In this document: positions 10,158-17,567 of the stretch, in pieces
Numbering within the stretch: the first letter of the stretch is position 1
Layout of the letters: the number at the start of each line of letters is the position of its first letter
Origin: JBBSAT01 sp046351235
GTDB lineage: Bacteria > Myxococcota_A > Polyangia > Polyangiales > Sandaracinaceae
Assembly (NCBI GenBank): GCA_046351235.1
Contig: JAXLYV010000004.1
Location: forward strand, 186,001 to 250,000
Direction: 5' to 3'
DNA: 64,000 nucleotides
Position numbers and translations under genes: made by a program
The notes under the pieces: generated by a model
What the model was told of the DNA's origin: nothing
What the model saw: only the letters and a program-made list of their open reading frames with translations
The model's database searches: none

Positions 10158-11645
10158 ATGATCGCCACGTCGATGACTCCCGAGACCTGGATCAGCGCGA
10201 TCTCGGCCGTCGTGTTCCTCGCGGTCGGGGTGCTCGCGGTGCTGCGCGCGAAGACCTCGCCGCTGGCGCCGCCGCTCTCGCGGATGACCGCCTCGCTCTT
10301 CGCGTACGAGACGTTCGAGGTCCTCAAGCACACGACGGGGCGCGACGAGATGAGCTACCTCGAGGCGGGCGCGGCGGCGCTCGTCACGCCCAGTGCGATC
10401 GCGCTGGCCGTCCAGTTTCTCGGCGAGTGGCGACGCCTGCGCCTCTTGATCGTGATCGGCGCCACCTACTTCTCGAGCATCTCGCTCGCCTGCATCGCGG
10501 CGACGTTCGTGCCCGCGCTCCGGAGCTTCCCGAACAGCCCGGCCTGGGCCATCGCGATGCTGGCCGGCATCCTCCCCGAGTTCTCGTTCGTGGGGTGGCG
10601 CCTGTTCCGCCACGCGCGACGCGCGTCGGCCGAGGAGCGCGCGCGCACGCAGCTGCTCGTGCTCGCGCTCGCGGTCGGTGTCTGCGGCGTCTCGAGCGAC
10701 CTCGCGAGCATCGCGGGCGCGAGCACGCCGCGCGTCGCATCGTTCGGGCTCATCGCCGCAGCGATCCTCCTCGCGCTGCTCGCGCTGCGCTTCTCGTTCG
10801 TCGAGAAGATCTCGGGGCTCGTGTTCGTGAACGCGCTCGCGATCGCGTGCTTCCTCGTGCTCGCGACCTCGCTCGCCGTCACCTTCCTCGAGACGAGCGT
10901 CGAGCTCTTGATCGTGGTGCTGCTCGCGATCCTCGTGGCGGCGATGGCCACGCTCCGCCCGATCGTGGCGGCGCTGAGCGAAGAGCGGGCACGTGCGCGC
11001 TACCTGGTGACGCTCGGGCGCTTCTCGGCGCAGATGGCCCACGACCTCAAGAACCCGCTCGCGGCGATCCGCGGGGCCGCGCAGTTCCTCGTGGAGGAGA
11101 AGGCGCGGGGCACCTCGCTCGACGATCACGCGGCCTTCGTCGAGCTGATCCTCGAGCAGACGGACCGGCTGGCCCGCGTGGTGAGCGACTACCAGCGCAT
11201 CGGGCGCGCCGAGGTCGCGCGCACGCCCACCGAGATGAAGGCACTCGCCGAGGAGATCGCGGCCGCCCAGCGCGCCGCGCGGAGCGACGTCTCGTTCGTC
11301 GTGAACGTGGCGAGCGACGTGGGCGCGCCGGCGCTCGATCGGGATCTGGTGGCCGGCGCGCTCGAGAACCTCGCGAAGAACGCCGCCGAGGCGAAGAGCA
11401 AGACGGTCGAGATCGGAGCGGCGCGCGCCAAGACGCGCCTGCACCTCTGGGTGAAGGACGACGGCGCCGGGATGGACGCGCGCGTACGCGAGCGAGCGTT
11501 CGACGAGTTCTACACGACCAAGGCGACGGGCACCGGCCTCGGCCTCGCGTTCGTCGGGCGGGTCGCCGAGGCGCACGGCGGGGTCGCGCGGATCGACTCC
11601 GAGCCCGGGCGCGGCACCAAGGTCGAGATGGATCTGCCGGCGTGA
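10158..11645 (+). CDS. Membrane histidine kinase
   Basis: The product is 495 residues. About seven hydrophobic helices fill residues 5-270, resembling the multi-helix input region of HisKA_7TM-like kinases. A HisKA domain follows, with the phospho-acceptor H295 (QMAHDLKNPLAAIRG). The HATPase domain has an N-box (ENLAKNAAEAK), G1 (DDGAGMD) and G2 (GTGLGLAF). ATG 10158 was chosen; ATG 10173 is also possible, and the best Shine-Dalgarno-like run (GGGGAGG, about 10129) is rather far from both. No response regulator is adjacent. The stop overlaps the GTG of the CapA-like gene by 4 bp, implying a joint function, perhaps sensing the cell envelope. Confidence 0.9.
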   Translation: MIATSMTPETWISAISAVVFLAVGVLAVLRAKTSPLAPPLSRMTASLFAYETFEVLKHTTGRDEMSYLEAGAAALVTPSAIALAVQFLGEWRRLRLLIVIGATYFSSISLACIAATFVPALRSFPNSPAWAIAMLAGILPEFSFVGWRLFRHARRASAEERARTQLLVLALAVGVCGVSSDLASIAGASTPRVASFGLIAAAILLALLALRFSFVEKISGLVFVNALAIACFLVLATSLAVTFLETSVELLIVVLLAILVAAMATLRPIVAALSEERARARYLVTLGRFSAQMAHDLKNPLAAIRGAAQFLVEEKARGTSLDDHAAFVELILEQTDRLARVVSDYQRIGRAEVARTPTEMKALAEEIAAAQRAARSDVSFVVNVASDVGAPALDRDLVAGALENLAKNAAEAKSKTVEIGAARAKTRLHLWVKDDGAGMDARVRERAFDEFYTTKATGTGLGLAFVGRVAEAHGGVARIDSEPGRGTKVEMDLPA

Positions 11646-13216
11646 GCGAGGGGCGGAGCCTGCTCGTGGCCCTCGCGCTGCTCGTGGGCATCTCGGCGAG
11701 CGCCACGCCCGTCCGCGCGCAGAGCGAGGGGCCCACGCTGCTCTTCGGTGGCGACGTGATCTTCGACGATCCGATCGACTACGCGCTCCGGCAGATGCAC
11801 CGCTCGCGCGACGACGCGGCATCCTATGCGTCGCTCTTCGAGGAGCTCGCGCTCGGCGACGCGGACCTCACGATCGTCAACCTCGAGACGCCCGTCGGCG
11901 AGCGCGTGCGGGCGCGCGAGGACGGCTACGACGTGCCGGTCTTCGCCGCGCCGCCGGCATTCCTCGATGCGATGGCCCGCGCGGGCGTCGACGTGGTCAC
12001 CGTCGCCAACAACCACGCGTACGACCAGGGCGTGACGGGGCTCGAGGAGACGCTCGCCCACGCGCAGGCGGCCGGCATCGCCGCGGTGGGCGCCGGCGCC
12101 GATCGGGCGCGCGCCTTCGAGGCGCTCGTGCGAGACGTGGGCGGACATCGCGTCGCCCTCGTGTCGGCCAGCGAGGGCGTGAACCTCGCGGCGCGTGCCG
12201 GCGAGCCGCCCTCCCCGCGCATCGCGCTCCTCGACGAGGCCCTGCTCGCGCGCGCCGTGCACGAGGCCCGCGCGCGCTCGGAGCTGACCATCGTGGCGCT
12301 CCACTTCACGGACGCGGGCCCCGAGAGCGCGCTGCCGACCGACGAGATGCGAGCCTGGTGTGAGCGCGCCGCCGAGGCCGGCGCGGATCTCGTGATCGCG
12401 CACGGCCCGCACGTGCCGGGCCCGCGCGAGACGGTGCGCACGAGCGACGGGCGCGAGGTCGTCGTGCTCACTTCCCTCGGGAACCTCGTCGCGGCGATGC
12501 GGGCCGATCACGACGAGCGCGCTCGCGCGAGGCCCTCGGTCCGCGACGCCGTGCTCGCGCGGGTGCGCACGCGGACGAGCTCCTCGGGCCGGCTCGCGGT
12601 CGAAGGGATCGAGCTCTGGCCCTTCTACATCGACGTCTCGCCTCGCGCGGCGAGCGGCGAGACGCCCTCGCGCTTCGTCCGCCCGCTCTCGATTCCATCG
12701 GAGATCGCCCGCGCGACGGGCGCCGATTGCGGGCACGCGTGCGAGGAGCGCGCGCGGGAGCTCGCGGCCCGGCGTGATCGGCTCGCGGCTCTCTTCGGCG
12801 TGCCGGCCGCGCCGATCGTGGCATCGACCGCGCCGAGGCCGGGAGCGACGATACCTGCGCCGATCGAGCCCGAGACGCCGGCCGAACGCGTCGAGCTGGG
12901 GCTCGTGTTCGCGCCCGCGAGCGCCCGCGAGGAGCGCCACGACGACGACGCCGCCCACGCGCTCGCCGCACGCCTGCGCGCCGATCACCGGCTGCGCGTG
13001 ACCATCGTCGCGCACCCGGCGCCGGGGGAGTCACGCACGCTCGCCGCGCGGCGAGCCCACCACGCGCGAGGCCTCGTGTCCGTGCTCGGGCCCTCGCGCG
13101 CGCGCTTCGATCTGACCGTGGGCGCGCCCGCCACCGACGCGCGCGTCGAGGTCTTCGTCGCGCCCGAGGACGCGGAGCGGGAGCGCTCGGACGAAGCGCC
13201 CCGAGGCGATCACTGA
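11642..13216 (+). CDS. Secreted CapA-like metallophosphoesterase with a C-terminal extension
   Basis: The gene starts at GTG 11642, overlapping the kinase stop (GTGA), and encodes 524 residues with a cleavable signal peptide (about 1-26). The CapA/PGA_cap fold motifs are visible: FGGDVIF (D38), IVNLETP, VANNHAYDQG (about 120-129) and AHGPHVPG (about 252-259). The family is linked to poly-gamma-glutamate capsule synthesis and related envelope polymers. The last 100 residues (ALAARLRADHRLRVTIVAHP, then TLAARRAHHARGLV) resemble a degraded OmpA-like peptidoglycan-binding fold, which is inference only. The 3' end overlaps the convergent gene by 7 bp. Confidence 0.85.
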   Translation: MSEGRSLLVALALLVGISASATPVRAQSEGPTLLFGGDVIFDDPIDYALRQMHRSRDDAASYASLFEELALGDADLTIVNLETPVGERVRAREDGYDVPVFAAPPAFLDAMARAGVDVVTVANNHAYDQGVTGLEETLAHAQAAGIAAVGAGADRARAFEALVRDVGGHRVALVSASEGVNLAARAGEPPSPRIALLDEALLARAVHEARARSELTIVALHFTDAGPESALPTDEMRAWCERAAEAGADLVIAHGPHVPGPRETVRTSDGREVVVLTSLGNLVAAMRADHDERARARPSVRDAVLARVRTRTSSSGRLAVEGIELWPFYIDVSPRAASGETPSRFVRPLSIPSEIARATGADCGHACEERARELAARRDRLAALFGVPAAPIVASTAPRPGATIPAPIEPETPAERVELGLVFAPASAREERHDDDAAHALAARLRADHRLRVTIVAHPAPGESRTLAARRAHHARGLVSVLGPSRARFDLTVGAPATDARVEVFVAPEDAERERSDEAPRGDH

Positions 13217-13923
13217 ACGGTGATCGCGTCCGACGCGGGCGAGATCTGTCCGAAGCGATCCACCCACGAGAGACGCGCGACGAGCGGCGGATCGGACGGG
13301 CTCGTCCAGCCGGGCGCCGCCGTCGGGCACGCGCCGCCGGGATCGGTGTAGACGACCATCTCCGTCTGGCCCACGGTCGCGCGCATCCACGCCGCCGGCG
13401 TCGCGTCGGTGTTCCACGTGACGAGCGAGGCGACGACGCCCTCCGGCACGGGGAACTCCAGATCGGCCCGCACCTCGATGCGCTGGCCCGAGGAGCCGAG
13501 CCCGCTCGCCGCCACGCGTCGCATCTGCCGCACCGCCGGCCGCACGGGAACCGCCGGCGGCGCGCCCGCGCCCAGCGTCAGCGTGGCATCGGGCCCGAGG
13601 CCGTGCAGCGTCCACAGGCCGCGCCGCACCTGCGCGTCGAAGGGCACGCGGAACAAGCCCGGCGCGATCGCGACGGGCGTCAGGGTGACCGACGTCCGGC
13701 GCCCGCGCGTGACGGTGATCGCGGGCAGCGTCGCCTCCGCGAGCGCGCCGCCCGAGGCGGGATCGAGCGCGACGACGAGCCCCCCGCCCGTGCGCGGGAA
13801 GGTCGTGCTCAGCGTGGTGAGCGAGCGCGCGGTCCAGCCGCACTGTGCCGCCGCAGCGAGCGTGAGCGAGGAGCCGAGCGCGACGACGAGCGCGACGACG
13901 ACGGAGGTGCGGAGAGCGCGCAT
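13210..13923 (-). CDS. Secreted protein of unknown function
   Basis: The product is 237 residues with a clear Sec signal peptide (MRALRTSVVVALVVALGSSL to AAAAQC). The mature part is rich in predicted beta strands and Pro/Gly turns, with few cysteines. It reads like one or two Ig-like or carboxypeptidase-regulatory-like sandwich domains, with strand pairs such as SVTLTPVAIAPGLFRVPFD and IEVRADLEFPVPEGVVASLV. No catalytic motif is seen. It is convergent with and overlaps the CapA-like gene by 7 bp. I do not recognise a family. Confidence 0.75.
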   Translation of the reverse strand: MRALRTSVVVALVVALGSSLTLAAAAQCGWTARSLTTLSTTFPRTGGGLVVALDPASGGALAEATLPAITVTRGRRTSVTLTPVAIAPGLFRVPFDAQVRRGLWTLHGLGPDATLTLGAGAPPAVPVRPAVRQMRRVAASGLGSSGQRIEVRADLEFPVPEGVVASLVTWNTDATPAAWMRATVGQTEMVVYTDPGGACPTAAPGWTSPSDPPLVARLSWVDRFGQISPASDAITVQ

Positions 13924-14057
13924 GAGCGCAAGCGTCTCCCCGAGCGCCCGCGGGAAGCAAGGTCGTCGTGCGCGAAAGCCCGCGGTCTCCGGCCCCCTCC
14001 GCCAAGGCCGCCCATTGTGCGCGGGCGCCCTCGCGCACCCCGATCGACGTGGTTACG

Positions 14058-14984
14058 ATGAGGAAGATGTTCGAGCCCTTCGCCCGCATCGGAGACGGCG
14101 TCCTCCGCACGCAACTGCGCCTCGGGGGTTTTCGTAGCCAGTTCGTCACGACGCGCGCCGGACGCATGCACGCGCTCGTGGCGAGTGGCCACGGCGATCT
14201 GCCCCCCTTCGTGCTGCTGCACGGCTTCGCTGCGGCCTCGCACTACTACGGCGGGGTGGCGTCGCGGATGCTGCCGCTCGTGCGCGAGGTGGTCGCGCCC
14301 GATCTACCCGGCCACGGCAAGAGCGCGGGCGACGCGAGCGTCATCGACTGGTCGACCCTCGAGGACGGGCTCCTCGACACGCTCGATCACCTGATCGATC
14401 GCCCTGCCATCGTCTTCGGGAACTCGCTCGGCGGCGCCGCCGCCGTCCGCTACGCCGCCCGGCGCCCGCAGAACGTGCGCGGCCTGTTCCTCGTCGCCCC
14501 CGGCGGCGCGCCGATGGACGATGCGACCTTCCGATCGTTCCTCGCCCGCTTCGCGCTCGACGATCACGACGACGCGCTCGACTTCGTGGATCGGCTCTTC
14601 GCGACGCCGCCGCCGTATCGACACCTGCTCGCGTGGGGGACGCGCCAGCAGTTCCGCCGGCCCACGATGCGCGCGCTGATGGAGCGCGGCCTCGCGATCG
14701 ACCTGCTGACGCCGTCGGAGCTGCGCACGCTCTCGATGCCCACGCACGTGGTGTGGGGCGGGGCCGATCGCATCCTTCTTCCGTCGCACCTCTCTTTCTT
14801 CCGCGATCACCTGCCGAGCCACGCGACGCTCGAGGTGGTTCCCCGCTTCGGCCACACGCCCCACATGGACCACCCCGAGGCGCTCCACACGATGCTCGTC
14901 GGGTTCGCCCGCGAGGCCGCGCCGAAGCGCTCGACACCGGGGACGATCGCGGCGGGCTCCCGATCGACGCCGTCGGGGGCGTGA
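14058..14984 (+). CDS. Alpha/beta hydrolase
   Basis: This encodes 308 residues of a classic alpha/beta hydrolase. The oxyanion segment is LLHGFAAASHYYGG (53-66). DLPGHGKS (82-89) follows, then the nucleophile elbow GNSLGG with S123. An acidic residue lies in VWGGADRILLP and the catalytic His in RFGHTPHMDHPE. This pattern is shared by MhpC-like C-C hydrolases, esterases and haloperoxidase-like enzymes, and the substrate cannot be told. ATG 14058 was chosen because the homologous sequence starts near FEPF; 14067 is an alternative. It is divergent from the secreted protein gene at 13210-13923. Confidence 0.87.
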   Translation: MRKMFEPFARIGDGVLRTQLRLGGFRSQFVTTRAGRMHALVASGHGDLPPFVLLHGFAAASHYYGGVASRMLPLVREVVAPDLPGHGKSAGDASVIDWSTLEDGLLDTLDHLIDRPAIVFGNSLGGAAAVRYAARRPQNVRGLFLVAPGGAPMDDATFRSFLARFALDDHDDALDFVDRLFATPPPYRHLLAWGTRQQFRRPTMRALMERGLAIDLLTPSELRTLSMPTHVVWGGADRILLPSHLSFFRDHLPSHATLEVVPRFGHTPHMDHPEALHTMLVGFAREAAPKRSTPGTIAAGSRSTPSGA

Positions 14985-15078
14985 CGCGGGTCACGCGCGC
15001 GCAGTGCCGTTCGCGCGAGCGCCGTGCCGTCGGGGCGCGGAACGTGACGAGCGTGTGCGCTGCTGTCACGCTGCGCGC

Positions 15079-15636
15079 ATGACTTCTCGTCGTTCCACGG
15101 TCGCCGCTTCTCTCTCGATCTTGCTCGCGCTCGCGGGCGCGGGCTGCGGCGGCACCACGCCCGCGAACTCGGATGCCGGCTCCGATGCGGGCGCGCAGCA
15201 AGTGGATGCCGGCCGCGACACGGGCACCACGCCCGACACGGGCAGCCGCCCGGACGCCGCCACCACCGCCGACGCCGGCTGCACGATCAGCCCGACGTTC
15301 GACGACGTGAGCACGCAGATGTTCCAGGTCACCTGCGGCGGCCCGATCAACTGCCACGGCAGCTCCGGAATCCACGGCGGCGATCTCGCGCTGCAGTCGC
15401 CCTCGACCTACGCCGCGCTCGTCGGCGTCGAGTCGGCGGCCGACCCGGCCATCCTCCGCGTCGATCCCGGCCACCCCGAGACGAGCCTGCTCTACCGCAA
15501 GCTCGTCGACGACCTGCCGGGAGACGGCACGCTGGGCGGCCCGATGCCCGCCGGCGAGGGCATCCAGTGGCACCAGCTGCCGGACGAGCAGATCGAGCTC
15601 GTGCGCTGCTGGATCGCGAACGGCGCACCGGAGTGA
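15079..15636 (+). CDS. Lipoprotein resembling a planctomycete-type cytochrome c domain, with an altered haem site
   Basis: The product is 185 residues. The lipobox ends at Cys23 (GAGC) and is followed by a 45-residue Asp/Ala/Gly/Thr linker, typical of myxobacterial surface lipoproteins. The mature domain has F..V.TQMFQVTC, then C-H-G, G-G-D-L-A-L, Y-A-A-L-V-G-V, V-D-P-G-H-P, S-L-L-Y-R-K-L, M-P-A-G and W-I-A-N-G-A. These are the landmarks of PSCyt1-like cytochrome domains. The haem-binding site is C86-x5-C92-H93 rather than CxxCH, so covalent haem c attachment is doubtful. The role may be structural, or haem may be bound unusually. Confidence 0.8.
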   Translation: MTSRRSTVAASLSILLALAGAGCGGTTPANSDAGSDAGAQQVDAGRDTGTTPDTGSRPDAATTADAGCTISPTFDDVSTQMFQVTCGGPINCHGSSGIHGGDLALQSPSTYAALVGVESAADPAILRVDPGHPETSLLYRKLVDDLPGDGTLGGPMPAGEGIQWHQLPDEQIELVRCWIANGAPE

Positions 15637-15713
15637 GCGCGGGCTGAAACGCATGAGGGCCGCGGCGTGCTCGCCCGGCCCTCGTCGCGAAGCTCCCGCG
15701 CGGGCTACCTGTT

Positions 15714-15790
15714 CGGCTCGCCCACTCCGCGCCCTCCCGTCCGCGGCTGCGCCGCTCCCGTCCGGGCACTCCGCGAGGCGAGCACTCTTG
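15714..15790 (+). repeat. Dispersed repeat family 1, copy C
   Basis: This is a more diverged copy of the repeat at 4213-4289 and 9914-9990. It has the same opening (CGGCTCGCCC), the same CCGTCC flanks and the same end (GCGAGCACTCTT). Its hairpin is GCGGC-TGC-GCCGC (15743-15755). Relative to copies A and B each arm is one base shorter, so pairing is kept. It lies between two converging genes. Confidence 0.75.
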
Positions 15791-15794
15791 CTGA

Positions 15795-17471
15795 TCACTG
15801 CACCGGGACGACGCTGAGGCGCAGCGAGCCCATGGTGCGCGGCACGTCGCCCTGCGAGCGCAGCTCGAGCGCGAAGTCGCCGCCGGTCGCGATCTGTGCG
15901 GCCGTCACGTCAGCCACGCCGATGAGCTCGTCGGAGCCGACGTCGTCGTCATAGACCGAGAAGCGGATCGGGAAGTCCTCGGCGTGGTAGGCGCCGGGGA
16001 GCCAGTGGTCGAGCGTGATCTCGTGCGTGTCGGCGCTCGCCGTGGTCCGCTCGATCTCGCGCTGGCCCGGGACGCTCGCGACGACGACGTAGGGATCGGG
16101 CTCGCTGCCGATCATGTCCCACGCGCTGCCGCTCGCGCTCGCCGTCGCGACCGTGAGGCCGGTGAGATGCACGCGGACGGGCCGCGAGCTCACGGCGGAC
16201 GACGACGTCGTCGTCGCGGAGGTCGACGAGCTCGAGGTGCTGGTCGTCGACACCGACGTGGTCCCCGTGCCGGTCGACACGGTGGTGGTCGCCGTCTCGG
16301 GCGGCGGCGGGCACACGCGCACACGCGCGGTGGACGAGAGCGTCGCGTCCGTGTGCGGCGTGACCAAGAGCAGCGTCGGGCAGCCGAGCGCGGGGACGAG
16401 CGCGTGCTGCGACTGATGCGGCGCGGTGAGCTCGAACACGCGCGTCCCGGTCGGCGTCGCGGCCGTGCCGCCCTGGAGCACCGTGTCGTAGAAGCGCTCG
16501 AAGTCCGCCTGGCAGACCGCGTCGACGTACACGCCGCCACCCTCCTCGAGCTCCATCTCGAAGCGCTGGTTGCCGTGCGAGGTGTCGATCGGGCCGATCA
16601 CGTCGAGGCCGCCGGGGAACACGCTGAGGCGCTGGTTCACCGACCACGCGGCGATGCCGGCCTCGGCCGCGTAGGGGCGCACCGGCACCTGCCCGCGCTC
16701 GAGGGCGCCGACCATGAAGTCCATCTGCTGCGAGTCCATCGCGTAGGTGACGGTCATCCCGCTCGCGAAGCGATCGTGCAGGCGCTGGCTGCCCTCGTCG
16801 GTCACCTGCTGCCGCGCGCGGTCGTCGGCGCTGCTGCCGGTCATGGAGAGCAGGCCGCCGAGCACGCCCGAGAAGGCGCCCGTCGCGTGGGCCTGCACGA
16901 GGCCGCGCGGCTCGACGTGCGCTTGCAGCGCGTGCGCCGGGTCGTCGGTGAGGGGGCGCATCCAGATGGTGACGATGCGCGCGTTGTGATCGTAGGCGAT
17001 CTCCATGCGCGCCGTGAACGCCGCGGTCGCGTCGAAGCGCAGGTACTGCTGCACGCGGAAGCCCATCGACTCGCGGTCGACCCAGGTCCAGCCCGTGCCG
17101 CCGATGGAGAGGTCGAGCACGCCGTCGTGCGAGTGCGAGGTGCAGTCGCGGATCCACCAGCGGCCGACGGTGGGATCGAGGCCCGAGTCCGGGCCGGAGT
17201 GCCCGCCCTCGCCGGGCAGGCCGATGAACGTGCCGCGCAGCGAGTCGCAGATCCGAGGCGCGACGACGTCGGCCATCATCGTCTGCACGTCGTCCCCGGC
17301 GCCGGTGCCCGTGCTCGAGGACGAGTCGCCACCGCTCGTCGACGACGATCCCCCGCCGCTGCCATCCCCCTGCTGCAAGACGGGCGATGGCGCGCATCCC
17401 GCGCCGATCGCCAACGCCCCGCAGATCCCGAACCAAGTCCCGAACGCCTGCCTGCGCATGGAAGCCCTCAT
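15795..17471 (-). CDS. Large lipoprotein with Ser/Thr linkers and a C-terminal C2-like domain
   Basis: The product is 558 residues. The signal peptide ends in I-G-A-G-C (about residue 26) and a Gly/Ser-rich spacer follows. Residues about 60-400 form an unrecognised domain (GRWWIRDCTSHSHDGVLDLS, then YAMDSQQMDFMVGALERGQV). A Thr/Ser-rich linker (about 405-440) leads to a C-terminal beta domain whose sequence (VHLTGLTVATAS, DPYVVVASVPG, FSVYDDDVGSDELIGVADV) matches C2 domains, including the Asp-rich calcium-binding loop. This suggests a calcium-dependent membrane-binding or adhesion protein on the cell surface. M5 is an alternative start. Flanked at its 3' end by repeat copy C. Confidence 0.78.
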   Translation of the reverse strand: MRASMRRQAFGTWFGICGALAIGAGCAPSPVLQQGDGSGGGSSSTSGGDSSSSTGTGAGDDVQTMMADVVAPRICDSLRGTFIGLPGEGGHSGPDSGLDPTVGRWWIRDCTSHSHDGVLDLSIGGTGWTWVDRESMGFRVQQYLRFDATAAFTARMEIAYDHNARIVTIWMRPLTDDPAHALQAHVEPRGLVQAHATGAFSGVLGGLLSMTGSSADDRARQQVTDEGSQRLHDRFASGMTVTYAMDSQQMDFMVGALERGQVPVRPYAAEAGIAAWSVNQRLSVFPGGLDVIGPIDTSHGNQRFEMELEEGGGVYVDAVCQADFERFYDTVLQGGTAATPTGTRVFELTAPHQSQHALVPALGCPTLLLVTPHTDATLSSTARVRVCPPPPETATTTVSTGTGTTSVSTTSTSSSSTSATTTSSSAVSSRPVRVHLTGLTVATASASGSAWDMIGSEPDPYVVVASVPGQREIERTTASADTHEITLDHWLPGAYHAEDFPIRFSVYDDDVGSDELIGVADVTAAQIATGGDFALELRSQGDVPRTMGSLRLSVVPVQ

Positions 17472-17567
17472 ACCGCAGACCGACCTACGCGCGAAGAGGG
17501 CCGTTCTCTTCCCTCGGATGCGACGGGCGGCGCGCGACGGGCGACGGCTCGGCGCGCCGGCGCGCCC

